A DNA stretch of 64,000 nucleotides. Source: Neurospora intermedia (lineage: Eukaryota > Ascomycota > Sordariomycetes > Sordariales > Sordariaceae). The translations under genes and the position numbers were made by a program. The stretch spans positions 434,001 to 498,000 of the forward strand of contig BTPP01000011.1 in the NCBI GenBank assembly GCA_037102815.1, written 5' to 3'. Each line of letters opens with the position of its first letter. The first letter of the stretch is position 1. The notes under the pieces are model-generated. The model had not been told where the DNA came from, searched no databases, and saw nothing but the letters and a program-made list of their open reading frames with translations. This document shows, in pieces, positions 37,716-50,015 of the stretch.

Positions 37716-39182
37716 ATGACATCACTTTTTCTGCTTCGATCCGTACCAAGATTCGTACCACTAAAATCCATCAAAACGAGACCATCAACGTTACTTATTT
37801 TCACAACAGCTGCCGCCGCTGTCGCACATTATCAGTCTCCGAACAACAGTACTTGTCCCAATACACTTCTTCTCCCCATCGACAACAGCCTGACCTCCCC
37901 AGCTACCTCGTGTGCCGCAACTACCCTTACCCTCGGATCCAGTTCTACTACGCTTATCGGAAAAAGTCAGAGCAGAAATTTCAGCACCGCAGAAACGACG
38001 AATCTCTGGTGGTCAGCACTCAAAAGTAATCTCAACATGGCGTGGTACTCGTCGGGCGGGAGCAACGCGGAGTTGATTGAGAATTTGTGGAGGAATGGGT
38101 TGATTAAGGAGGAGAGGGTGAAGGAGGCTTTTTTGAAGGTTGGTTTTTGTCCTTCCTTGGTTCATTTTTTTTCTGCTTTTGTAGCCCGAGTTGATTTAAG
38201 ATTGAGTCTGTTTGTCTTTCGACTTTTGCAGAAGTTGTTGCGCGATGGGGGATGGGAGGTAGGCATGAGATTAGCTGATCGAGTGGGTTGAATCGGATGT
38301 TTCCAAGCTTCATTACCTCCTCACCTTCAATCCCATCCAAGAATCACTTCCAACTCAACCAACCCTCCCATCCTCCTTCTCTCCTCTGCTTCCCATCCCA
38401 TTTACCTACCTTACCAAGTACCACCAAAACTAACAACCCCCCAGGTCGACAGAGCCCACTACGCCCCCACCTCCCCCTACTCCGACTCCCCCCAACCCAT
38501 CGGCCACGCCGCCACCATCTCCGCCCCCCACATGCACGCCACAGCCATCGAACACCTGCTCCCCTCCCTGCTTCCCTCCCCCTCCCGTCCGGCCCCCCGC
38601 GTCCTCGACATCGGCTCCGGGTCAGGCTACCTCACGCACGTGCTCGCCGAGCTCGTCGGTTCCGAAGGCGGCACCGTCGTCGGTCTCGAACACATTCCCG
38701 CCTTGCGCGACCTCGGCGCGCGCAACATGGCCAAGTCCGCTGAAGGCCGGGATTTCTTGGAGACAGGCCGGGTGCGGTTCCGCGTTGGTGATGGGCGGAA
38801 GGGGTGGCGCGAGACGACGTCGGATTCGGCGGCTACGGATGGAAGTGCTACCACTAGTACTACTGCAAGAAGAAGACGGGAGTCGAGCGTGGATGAGCGG
38901 TCGCCGATGGGGGAAGTGGAAGGACAAGGAGAAAGAATGGGGGAGGATAAGGATGAAGGGAAGTGGGATGCGATTCATGTGGGGGCGTCGGCGAGGGAGA
39001 TACATAAGGAGTTGATTGATCAACTGAGGAGTCCTGGACGGATGTTTGTGCCCGTGGATGATGATGAGATGGGACTGGGGCAGCATGTGTGGTTGGTGCA
39101 GAAGGGGGAGGATGGGGAGGTTAGTAAGAGGAGATTGTTTGGGGTTCGGTATGTCCCGTTGGGGGATCCGCCGAGGGCTTGA
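37716..39182 (+). CDS. Protein-L-isoaspartate O-methyltransferase
   Basis: This enzyme transfers methyl groups from S-adenosylmethionine to abnormal L-isoaspartyl residues, starting their repair. Counted from the inner ATG at 38037, the core gives 279 residues: LIENLWRNGLI near the start, the substrate loop ISAPHMHA (59-66), SAM motif I VLDIGSGSGY (87-96), and then DAIHVGA and GRMFVPV. Exon 1 ends at 38138 and the last exon is 38445-39182. A possible 27-nt exon at 38232-38258 would insert 9 residues, but direct joining (AFLK to VDRAHY) fits the family better. The outer ATG (37716) adds 107 residues beginning MTSLFLLRSVPRF, which resembles a mitochondrial presequence. About 50 extra residues, Ser/Thr- and then Arg/Glu-rich, lie between GRKGW and WDAIHVG and are unusual for the family. 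Confidence 0.9.
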
Positions 39183-39953
39183 TACTTGTGGGTTGTATGG
39201 AATGGGAGAAGGGGGTGTGATGGAAGTGATGGGGATGGAGATAAAGATGGATGGGTAGAGGTATACGGAAGAGATTGAGTAGGATGTAGTTGTAGCTTGC
39301 GCATAATATATTATTAGCTGGTAATGACCGTCGGAGTCAGATTTCAAATGTTGTATTGAACCTGGAGTGCTGGATAGAGGAGAATAGTTCCACTTTGATG
39401 TGCCATCTCTCTCTGACACGACTTGAGACAAGTGCGGCGCTTCTTCACTCATCACTTTGCTCCCATTCCTATCTTTCCTGCTCAAGAGACTGGATACCTC
39501 AAGTAGCCGTGTCTCCTGGAAAGGTGAATTATCGTCCATCGGTCGGCACGCTCTCGCACATCCCTCGACTCACGGACAAAGACTTACTACCTTTTGAAAT
39601 CCATCGTATATCGCGAGACAAGAACTTTGAAGAGAAAGCAGGAAGCCTGAAACACAATCACTTCACCGGTAGACCCGTAGTACTCGCGGGTAGTTACGTC
39701 TGAAATGGCAAGTATCCGGTGTGCGGTACGATACTCGTTTTCTTGCCGTCAAGTTAGGTAGGTACTCTTGTGATTAATGGAAGTTTGCTGGTCCAGCGGG
39801 TATGATGGGTTGATTGCGAGAAGTTGAGATGCACTTGAGTGAGTGAAGTTGGAGCTAGTTCTTCAAGCGAGAGCAAAACACTGCACCATTGGGAAGCGGC
39901 TGGGTTTGATCGAGCTTCATTGGTCCCTTTTTTCTTTCTTTTTTTTCTTTCTT

Positions 39954-39990
<37 letters not shown>

Positions 39991-42900
39991 CACCTGTAGT
40001 GTCGATTCCATGAGTCTCGTTGGGTACAGGTGGAAAGTGGAAGAGTTTTGTCGCGGTGACTTCTCTTATACTTATCAGGAGCCTTTTATGTTCAATGATT
40101 CCTTTCAGGGGCGGGTTGGATGTCAGATTTCGAGCATCGCCACACCAAAGGTTCGGTGGCTTGATCCTAGAAATTCTACTCATTTCTAGGGTTAACTTGC
40201 TGGCTCGTCAATACCGCAGGATTGTCACTCTTTGCCACTCCAGAAAGTCGCTTGGAAATATTCGGAAGTCTGCAATAGAAGAAGAAGGGAGGTTACCAAT
40301 CTGATTATATTTAGGCTGTTGCCTCAGCTAGCCGGCTGAAGTCTCAGTAACCTGGTGTTTCAACATTGCAATATGACGCGATTGTGATGTTGAACTGCGT
40401 AGGGAAAATGGCCAGGTAGACAGGCAGACGAGCACGGCAACATCACAACGATGGCAACATGGCCAGGTTCTGCGTCTGGTGCTATCGCCGAATGCAACCT
40501 GTCAATCTCACGGACCCCCCGAGAGTGCTTCCGCTATCTGAGCAGCCCCGTTGTCCCAAACGGTCGGGACGTGGGAGTTTTGGTGATTGGTTCCAGCTTT
40601 CTTCGGTCTTCCGAGCTCAATTTCAAGGGAATGGTGCAAGTGGAAAAGGGGCAAGAAAATCGATCGTAAATCGGGTGGTTGAAGATTTTTACTTCTTCAT
40701 TTTTCTCGTGCTCTTTTTGTCCCAAGATCGAGGATTCCCCGGCTTTTTGCTCTTCATCATGTCTCCATCGAACACGCGGCTATTGAATTCCCAAGATCTT
40801 GAATTTAGAATTTTGATGGGAGACCCCAGGAGAAGGAAAACACGTGCTCTAGTTGCTGGTGCGCAATGTCCGACGTATTGTGGTCTTTTGAAGAATCCGG
40901 GTGCCCCTGCTTTTCTGTTCTCAAGTTGGTGAGATATCGGGATTTACCTAGGAAGCCCAATCCAGGCCTCCGTGGCCGGGGAAGCCCTCTGAGTGATCCG
41001 CCCATATCATCACTTGCACGCACCTTCCTAATCCGGTATTAAACCGAAGGGTTCTGAAATGGGGGTGGTCGTTGGCTCGGGCTCCACTCGCCTTGCAAGA
41101 TGTGTTAGTGATGAGGCTCATAATCGACCAATCAGCGCTGAATTGTCTCCATCCTTGCCAGGCCTTGGCTAGACCGGGACCCACTGCGCAGAAAATGCCC
41201 GGCGCAGTGGACTGCCGCGCCTAAACGGTGGATGATGCGGGGTGCTTTAGCACTGAAGCTAAGCTGGATCAAGGCGTTTTCCGGGGTGAGCTAGTAACGT
41301 GTATGTTGTTTATCATGATATGCTTTGGATTACATATGAGGGTCTGGATGTCGATGTGTTGTCAGGTGGTGAGGAATCATTTTGCTGATTTTGAACTTGT
41401 TGGGATCTGAAGAACTGTGTCCGGAAGGAAGATGGTGTCATTTGATATCCCACTCTTGCCTTGGGAACAAAACAGTCAGCGTTGAAAGAAGGAAGGTTCA
41501 ACTTAAGTAGACCCATTGAACAGCGTCCAAGTCCGAGTACGCCTTCCGCATGTCTCAAGTATCTTGGGGCACCTGCCGGTTTCGAAGTTATGGTTTTCAC
41601 GAACAGGCGGGGTACTTGACCGTTTGGGCTAGAAGGCTGAGACGGACCCTTTCTTGGTCAGAAGGACAAACTATCACACAAACCCTCTCCGAATCACTAG
41701 CTCGTAATTTTTCACCACATTTTGAACTGGAAGAGACTTGCCATGAAGTCAGTTATAAAAGGACACGGTGACATCCAGATGCGACGCATGAACCGGGAGA
41801 CAGATCGTGCCCTGAACGCCTCTTAGGGCACACGCATGAACATCTTCATAAGGCTGCTTCCGCGTGCATCATCTGTCTTGTCCGGACCGCGAAGTTGAGG
41901 GCTGTGGTCCCCCAAGATGTACTTGCCTGTACAATCCGGCCCTGGTATGTTTGTTAGTTGGGTACAAAAAACCTGGATTTTACTAAGGAAAGCGGCCGAG
42001 ATTGTCGAGCATAGACGCTGTAGACTCGTATCTTGATGTTTTGAAGAGAATGGAGACCTCGAGATAAGTTTGTAGCATCCAGGGCCGTAAACACTTTCGA
42101 GAATCTCCCAATGGAAACAGGTTATCCTCTCCTTGAGGTCCAATGATGTCTCCATATTGGCCTATTCCACCCTTGTTTAGCCCGTCAGAAGGACGAAACT
42201 AACAAACCTACCAGTACCATAATATTTTGTAGTTTACACGGCGGGGTCATCCAGTCCGTGCCAAGAGTTCAGTCGACACATTTCCACTGTTGCAACCGCC
42301 TTCGTGAGTTAAACTTGCACTGCAGTTCCACGTTGCACATGTGCAATTGAGGAGACCTCCCAGAAAACCTTATCACCAACAACAGCTAACGTAACCGCGA
42401 TTCGACAGGCGAAGTGGAAACAGGAAGTTGATCACTGGAAAGGCTGGGCGGTGATGGGAAAGGGAATAACGGAAAACACGGCAACAGTGAGGCCATTCGG
42501 CCAAGGTAACCTCAGGGATCAAAACGTCGTCCACCTTGCATCGCCTGTTTGCCAAGAATCCTTCCTAGAATTGCCCTTATTTAACGTTGCCTCTCGGGCA
42601 TGACGAAGGATTGATATCAGAACCATCGAACGACTTTGGATCACTTGCAACATGACAGAGATGGTGGCGCTTCGAGTCGCGAATTGACAAATAATCGAGC
42701 ACCATGTCCATCAACTACCTACCTCTACTAAATGTAAGGTGACATGGCTCTCATGGCGTCAACCTCGGGTGGCAATACCCGAACTTGTCCAGTCCCCGAC
42801 GGCGTGTTCCAAAGTGGTCGATGATGCCAAGAGGGATCCAGTATTGCGTGACCTACCACACGTTTGCACTTGCCAATTTGAACCTCGACCCGACACGGCG

Positions 42901-44420
42901 CAGTTTCGGGCCAACATGCTGGCGACACCACCACGCCTCCAATAATTCTCAAGGATGAGTTCGTGAGAGATGGTGTGCCACACTCATTCTCCGGGAATTG
43001 TTCTCGAACAATGGAAACGATATCGTGGGCGGATATACGGCAGGGAAAAGAGGCGATTCAAACCATCATCAACAAGCCATGTACATCATCAGGAATCAGC
43101 AACAAAGACTCGATCGGACATCTGATAGAACGAAGAGTCCCAACGAAGAGTGCGAGCTGATTATGTATGGTAGGTTGAGAGCGAGGAGGCAACAACATGG
43201 ATCAGCTCCCTATCTGGCGATCTGGAATCAAGTCACCTTCCTCAACGGGAAACCCCACGAGGTGCCCCCAATTGATCAACTCCCCATGATGTTTAAGTAT
43301 AATCCCTGTTTAAAGCCCCTGGGCGTCTTATTCGTGGAGGGCGCCGCTATCTCAAAAGAAAGCATGGTTGGGTGTCCGCTTCTGGGCACTGTGGAAACGG
43401 CACAGAGAAAGGCTAATCAGGTGGCCGTGATTGGGTGAATCACGTACAGATACAACCACACCACAAGAACAGCAACTTAGTCAAAGCTTTGTTATGGCGA
43501 GAACCACCACACTGCACGGCGATGCAATGCACTGATAGAACTTTGATAAGGCATCAGTCGAGTGTTGGCTTGGCAACAGGAATGGAAGCCTTTGTTGATT
43601 GCACGTCACTGCAAGCATTTTACTCTGAAAACAGCGAGTGTCTCGGATAATCGAAAACGAACACCAGCAGCTATTCAGGGAATAGGGTACTATGGATTGT
43701 ACGACGATAGTGACCAAGCACTGCAAGACACAGACAAGACAGTGCAAAGAAGCCCAAGAGAAGCCCGAGTGGATTATGCCAAGACGGCGGCCAAGCAACG
43801 GCAAGTGAGGTGCCAAGCAAATGGTCCCTCGGCCACCTGCCCAGAGCAGTGTGGCATACCGGGCCCAGTCTCCGTCGTCTTGCATTCCGGCCGCCGCCAA
43901 GCTATTGTGTACTGCAGAGTACGTACCCCCCCGAGGCACGACAGTCTCCCACCTGCCGAGTCTGTACATTATCAGAAGAGGGATTGCAACCATCCAGATT
44001 CCATCACCAATCCAACAATCCCTTGGCGGAATCCCGAGAATTCGAACCAGACCGTGAACGGCAAATTGGCACCCTACACTACACCACCTACGTACAACCA
44101 GTACGAGCTCAGCTACTAGGAGCCATCCATGGATCCCAACGGGCGGGTGCATGTTGTTAGAGGTACCTCCCATGTCCAGCCCAATGCATCAGACAAGGCA
44201 AGAGCAAGTGCGACCTCACTGCACCTTCTCTGAGACCAAGCTGAGGTCGTGTACTGTGGTGTAATAGGAGAATAAGAAGGCTGCCCTCCCTCCCTCCCTC
44301 CTTGGGTGCTGTCCAGTTTCTCTTGATTCTTCCCGTCTCGAGAGACTCGTTCACTCGTCGCACCGCGTTTAGGATCCAGTCCCGTCTCAAGTTCTACGAG
44401 GATCCTCATCCACCATCACC
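39183..44420. other. Long intergenic region, no supported gene
   Basis: Many short overlapping frames, none with recognisable domains or with splicing that extends them. The longest (43481-44173 minus and 43562-44119 plus) overlap each other on opposite strands just upstream of the transporter gene, which argues for promoter and leader DNA. A T run of 33 bases lies at 39956-39988 and a (CTCC)n tract near 44,281-44,302. Confidence 0.5.
39956..39988. repeat. Poly(T) run, 33 bases
   Basis: An uninterrupted T run preceded by a CTTT-rich stretch from 39,928. It produces artificial poly-Phe and poly-Lys frames. Confidence 0.9.
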
Positions 44421-46434
44421 ATGGGTATGTCCATCATCCATCATCCCTTCGCTGCCTACATCTACACCACGTACTCACACAAATCCCAGCGGAGACAAAC
44501 ACCACCATCCCGACCGTCGCCGGCCCCATCAGCGAGGTGCGCTCATCGCAAGATGTCAAGGGACCTCCCGCCTACGCCAACGCGGGCCGCGATAGCCTCA
44601 ACGGCGGCGATATCCACGAGGAATACCATGGCCTTGTCCTGCCCACCGAGGAGGAAAAGAAAACCCTCCGCCGTGTGGCCGGCAAAATGCCTGCCGCATG
44701 CTACTACCTCTGCGCCGTCGAGTTCGCCGAGCGTGCCTCGTACTACGGCTGCTTCCAGGTCTACAAGAACTTCATCCGTGCTCCCCTGCCCAAGGGTTCT
44801 ACTACCGGTGCCGCCGTCCTCGACAAAAACGATACCGCCGGCGCCCTCGGCAAGGGCTCCGTCACTGCCACCGCCATGACCGAAGCCTTCAAGTTCCTGT
44901 CCTACGCCCTTCCCATCTTCTTCGGCTGGCTCGCCGACACAAAGTATGGTCGTTTCCGCATGATTTGCCAGGGTGTCGCCATTTGCGGTGTTGCCCACAT
45001 CATCATGATCATCTCGGCCCTTCCGCCTGTCCTCACCTCGGGTAACGCTATCGGTCCCTTCGCTCTCTCGCTCTACATGCTCTCCATTGGTGCCGCCCAG
45101 TTCAAGCCCAACATTTCGCCCACTGTCATGGACCAGTCACCCCACAAGGTTGCCCACGTCATCGAGCAGGACGGCGAGCGCGTCATTGTCGACCCCGAGG
45201 AGTCTCTCAACAGCGTCATGCTGTGGTTCTATCTTCTTATCAACATCGGCGCCTGCTTCGGTATCCCCACCACCTACCTGGCCAAGCTTGTCGGTTACTG
45301 GGCCGCCTACCTGATTCCCACCATTCTCTACCTGCTGCTCCCTCCCCTGCTGTGGTACCTCAACCCCAGACTCGTCAAGCAGCCCCCTGGTGGTTCCGAT
45401 TTGGGCAACGTCTTCCGCGTTCTTGGCGACTGCTTCGCTCATGGTGGTCTTCGCTCCATCGGCCGCAAGGGTTTCTGGGAGGCTGGCAAGCCCAGCGTTC
45501 GCGCTGCTGCTGGTAGCACCAAGGTTTACGGCTATGATGATCAGTTTGTTGAGGATGTCCGCCGTACCTTCCAGGCTTGCGGTATCTTCCTCTTCCTTCC
45601 CATCTACTACATCAATGACGGTGCTCTCGGTGCTGCCGCCAACGCCCTCTCCGCCGGTATGAGAACCAACGGTGTTCCCAACGATTTGCTCGACAACCTC
45701 AACTCCGTTACTATCGTCCTTCGTACGTTTTCCCCGTGATCACCTTGTGACCGAATATAGTGAAGCTAACCAACCGTGCAGTCGTTCCTACCATGAATCA
45801 CGTCATCTACCCTCTCATGCGAAGAAGGGGTATCCGCTGGGGTCCCATCTCACGCATGACCTTCGGCTTCGCTCTCTGCACCATTGGCTCCATTGGCTTC
45901 CCTCTGCTCCAGCACTACGTCTACAAGACCTCTCCTTGCGGCAACCACGCCACTACTTGCCAGGAGAACTCTCCTGAAGGTGTGGATGGTCTCTCTTCCG
46001 TCTCATACGGGTACTACGCCATTCCCATCATCATCACTGCTGCCTCTGAGATCTTCGTCAACGTTACTGGCTACACCATTGCCTACTCCCGCTCTCCCAA
46101 GAACATGAAGGGTCTCGTCAGCTCCATCAACTTGTTCATGACCGCCATCAGCGCCGCCATTGGTCTTGCCACCTCCAGCGCTATCCAGGATCCCTACCTT
46201 GTCTGGGCTTTCGCCGGCCCTACCATTGCCGGTGGTGTCTTTACCATTATCTTCTGGTTTATGTTCAAGCACCTCAACAACGAGGAGTTTGTCATCAACA
46301 CCGACTTCGGTGACATGGTGCGGGATTCTGACAACAGCAGTGATGAGGAAGCCAACAAGCACGGCATCAAGGGCCAGGATACCATTACCCAAGTCCCTGC
46401 CCCTCAGCCTGTGACTCTCAATGAGAAGAACTAA
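44421..46434 (+). CDS. ptr2: Proton-coupled di/tripeptide transporter, POT/PTR family
   Basis: This plasma-membrane transporter imports di- and tripeptides with protons. Exons: 44421-44424 (only ATGG), 44490-45722 and 45782-46434, giving 629 residues. Introns of 65 and 59 nt have GTATGT and GTACGT donors, and the junctions give MAETNTTIP and VTIVLLVPTMNHV. The family mark E-x2-E-R-x2-Y-Y is present at residues 79-87 (EFAERASYY) at the end of the first membrane span. FYLLINIGACFG corresponds to the second PTR signature. About twelve hydrophobic spans can be seen, with a long central loop (LVKQPPGGSD to DVRRTF) as in fungal Ptr2. The cytosolic tail is acidic and Ser-rich (DSDNSSDEE). Yeast PTR2 is induced by peptides through Ubr1/Cup9; the sequence here does not show whether this holds. 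Confidence 0.93.
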
Positions 46435-47230
46435 GCGGGGTATGGCATTTTCTTTTTGTCGCATTTACAATGATACCACGGTGAAGAAGAAGGGAGGGGG
46501 GTGCAGAGGACTGCTTGGATACCCAAGACTCGCGATGATACCTAATGTTATTGATGGAGTTATGTAGCCAGCTAGCCAGTTGTGTATGTATAGCTGCGGT
46601 TGGTACGCATGATGCAATGAGCGTCTACATAGACAAAGAAGTAATGATAAATACTGTCAAGACAATGATCTGTTCCTGGTGGCAATGCTTTGTTTACTGT
46701 CGCACGTATACGTGTGTTTTATGGGCGGAACCTCTTCACTTGTCCGCTTATTCCCGGACAAAGAGATATTGTGTTCGTTGTGTGATCGACGTACAGGACT
46801 TTGAACATCCTTGTCTGATGGCTTGCTAAGGGCATTAAGCAATGATAAGGGCAATAAGCAATGATTGTTTGACGTTTGCTTTGGTCCCTCGCGTTAGAAC
46901 CCCCAAAGACGCAATGAAGCAATCTTTGTCGTCGGCCTGTGAGACTACAGTTCAATTGACCTATCAGGAGAAGCTTTCGAGTCGTGTGATGTCTGTTACA
47001 TGTCCAGTAACAAGAAACCCTGAACAAACCTCTTGTTTCGAGTATCAAGATGTCAATCCCTCGACGCCGAAGACAATTCGTTGGACAAGAATACTCGCGG
47101 CTCAAATTGAAAAGGTATAAGACCCTTAGGATCTCTACCTACCATTATTACATGAGTCTGGTCCGTACTTCATAGTCACCATCCACACATCTCGCTACTT
47201 GCCGCCACTTTCGAACGAACAACAAAAAGA
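46435..47230. other. Intergenic region, no supported gene
   Basis: 3' flank of the transporter gene. Short frames on both strands only. Confidence 0.5.
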
Positions 47231-47608
47231 ATGGAAAGAAGAAAAAACCAAAAGACATTGATGAGCATAATGCACATGGGCTTGGGCCTGGAGAGTTATC
47301 ACACGCCCACTTACCACCCTTCTGGAGCAGAGAGGGTGAACAAGGCGGGGGATATACCGAGGTCTAATCCGTATGGACTTGGGTCTGCCGCGAATAGTAG
47401 TACTGGCGGCAACGGTGGCAACAGTAGCAGCGGTGACGATAGCAGCTTTGGGGGTGAGTATGGATCCTTGAGTACCTCTACTTCTGAAGGGGAGGATGGG
47501 AGCTTGGGGTTGGGATCAGAGAGTCAGGTGCAGACTATGTCTGGTACCGGTTCCAGTACCGGTGCGGGGGGCAGGGGCTCGGGGGGCGGGGATGAGGAGA
47601 AGAAGTAG
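47231..47608 (+). CDS. Small Gly/Ser-rich protein (hypothetical)
   Basis: This frame of 125 residues begins with MERRKNQKTLMSI and a Tyr/Pro-containing stretch. It then becomes Gly/Ser-rich with interspersed acidic residues (GDDSSFGGEYGS, SEGEDGSLGLG) and ends in GGGDEEKK. The ATG follows an A-rich leader (AACAAAAAGA), a good context. A (GGA)n/poly-G tract follows the stop. I recognise no family. The mix of a non-repetitive N-terminus and a biased C-terminus is like the other small frames at 25,556 and 27,066. Confidence 0.4.
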   Translation: MERRKNQKTLMSIMHMGLGLESYHTPTYHPSGAERVNKAGDIPRSNPYGLGSAANSSTGGNGGNSSSGDDSSFGGEYGSLSTSTSEGEDGSLGLGSESQVQTMSGTGSSTGAGGRGSGGGDEEKK

Positions 47609-47664
47609 ATTAGGTGTCTAGGAGTATAGGAAGCTAGGGGTGTAGGGGTTCAAGGTTGAGGGGA

Positions 47665-47733
47665 CTCGACGACGACGAGGAGGAGGAGGAGGGGGAGGAG
47701 GAGGAGGAGGAGGAGGAGGAGGGGGGGGGGGGG
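47665..47733. repeat. (GGA)n tract ending in 13 G
   Basis: GAC triplets pass into GGA triplets and then a G run at 47721-47733. Such a strand could form G-quadruplexes. Confidence 0.85.
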
Positions 47734-48806
47734 ACTCAGGGCGATACAGGTGAGATACGAGGTTGAGGTCTGTGAATAGAACACGTAGCTGGAAATATTA
47801 CTGTACATGCCTTGCGAGATTGTAAGTTCGTGTTCGTGTCTGCCCGTTTGTGGCAACTGAACTTACATCGTGATTGAAACCACCAAATAAGGCCAGAGAC
47901 CTCGAATGGAATGTTGGGTCCATAATGGCCATCCTTCTTTCTGAACTTGCGTTTGTTTCTGCTCTGCTACTGAGGTGACGGGAGGAAAGTGGATAGGTAT
48001 AGCTGTAATCGTTGGCGAAGCAAGAGCAAACGTATCATCCCGCTCTGGACACATCGGCACCTAGGTGTTCTTCAAGCTCTGCGTCAATCACCTGTGAAGG
48101 TGGGAAATGAGGTCAACCAATCAAGGCCAGGAAACAATATGACGACGAAGTTTTGGAGAGCAAACGTTGTGGTACTAAGGCTCCCAACGAAGTTCTAACA
48201 ATCGAACAACGGATCCAAAGACAGGATGGATACAATCGAAGAACACAACCACAACAACCAACCGTCGCCAACAGGTAGGTGGCTCTGTTTACATTGGCTG
48301 TTATCATTTTCTTCCCGTTCTGAATTGGCAACACCCGTGGGTGTGTTACTGCATCCCTTCGGAATCACGTTTTTGGGTCCAACCAGCGGAGTTTCGCATG
48401 ATGAAGCACAGAGATATTGTTGGAGGCAAACTGATTCGTGTTCTTTGGGACGACAGTAGGTAGAAACGCCTTATCCTCGAACCATTTATTGGTTCCCATA
48501 GCGGTAACACCACGTTCACGGAGAAATGAGTGACCAACATGTCGTTCCACCGTACGCTGGGAACCACCAACGAATTCCCCAAACCACAAACGCATAACGG
48601 TCAAACTCACGACCTTGAGTAACCAGAGCGATGTTCGTAATAGGTATAACTACCCCTTCTCTCCTCCCCTTATGCTCGCCTTCTCTTCTACATCATCATC
48701 AGCATCGATAACATTCATATCCACGTTTCCACTACAACCAAGCAAATTACAAAACCACACCACACACTCACAACTTCTCAACTTCCAAAACCACCAAACA
48801 AGCAAA

Positions 48807-49037
48807 ATGTCCACCCCTATCTCCAACACCACCACCTCCGCCGCCCCCACCGCTGGCACTGAACAGCCCCAGGAGACCGTCTCCGCTCCTGTCCAGACGA
48901 CTACCACTACTACCGTCGTTACCACCACCATTGAGCCTGCTCAGGCTGTCGCCGTCGCCGCCGCTGAGAAGAAGGAGGAGGCTAAGGAGACCAAGGAGGC
49001 CAAGAAGGACAGCAAGGATACTACTTCCAAGCAGTAG
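48807..49037 (+). CDS. Small Thr/Ala/Lys-rich protein (hypothetical)
   Basis: This frame of 76 residues reads MSTPISNTTTSAAPTAG at the start, a Thr/Val run in the middle (TTTTTTVVTTTIEP), an Ala/Val stretch and then a charged KKEEAKETKEAKKDSKD region before the Lys/Gln end. Codons are strongly C-ended (ACC, GCC, GTC), as in well-expressed genes of these fungi. The ATG context (AGCAAAATGTCC) is strong and the leader is CA/CT-rich, so this small gene is more credible than the others. The charged part could form a short helix. No signal peptide is visible. Function unknown. Confidence 0.6.
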   Translation: MSTPISNTTTSAAPTAGTEQPQETVSAPVQTTTTTTVVTTTIEPAQAVAVAAAEKKEEAKETKEAKKDSKDTTSKQ

Positions 49038-50015
49038 GAGGTTAGGTGCAAGGACTATGATCCAGCACATCCACGCCGGATCTCAAGAGGATCGTAGTCA
49101 CTGAGGTATTTGCTTGGGGAAGGTGGGTGAAGGAGTGACATGATGGAGTGATGGAGGGGTTAGTTTCTTGGCGAGAGGGACTTTATGGTTTGGATGGAGA
49201 CAACGAGGGAATGAGACATAAAAATGGAGGAGGATAGGACGTGGTGAGGGCTGGTAGAGATAGGATTGGGTGGGAATCGTGGTTGAGATTACGGTGGATT
49301 TGAAAGAAAGAAGAGATAATAGCAAACGGAAATGAAAATGTGTGATCATGGGCGTTGTGATCCCAGTTAACATGAGATGACTGTGAACTGTGTGATTCTC
49401 CCTTGTGACATTGATTGAGCGAAGCCAAAGAAAGTCAATAAGCCTAATCAACCCCCTTCTCACTCAAACGAACCCTTTGTACTTATATAAGTGTTGAACC
49501 ATACGAAAGGGAGTGATCACAATGAACGGCATCGTGGTGGTGAAAATCTTTAACTGATTGAAGTGAAGGTGAGAAAGGGGAAGAAGGAGGACTAAATCCA
49601 ACTTACATCGGGAGTCGCCATGTGAGGATCGTATCTACTCATGCCAAGAGAATGCCAAGGACTGGTGAAGGCTTCAACAATAAGCGCCACGAACTGGCTG
49701 CAGATGACACAGTGGATGAAATTGTTGATGTAGGAAAATCTCGGCGGATGCGGCGCCAACGAGCTTACGTGCCTTACCGAGTGCTAGGCAGCCTGCAGGA
49801 TAACCGATATATGTATGTCACCATTGGCCACTTTCCTACCAACCATGTTAGGACACGATTGAATCCTGGACTGGGTACCATCAGCCAGGCGTTGTGTGAG
49901 GGTAGGAAAAACCCAACGTCTCCCCGTCCTCTTTATGCGTTTGCACCTCTGCCTAAAAGTCTTGGTTTCCGACTGTTCGATCTTTCCCGCCGTCAACCAA
50001 AGTCATTCAACCACC

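Noticed and set aside
43481-44173. Overlapping frames of 230 (minus) and 185 (plus) residues upstream of the peptide transporter
   Set aside because: They lie over each other, lack domain or codon-bias support, and sit in the expected promoter.
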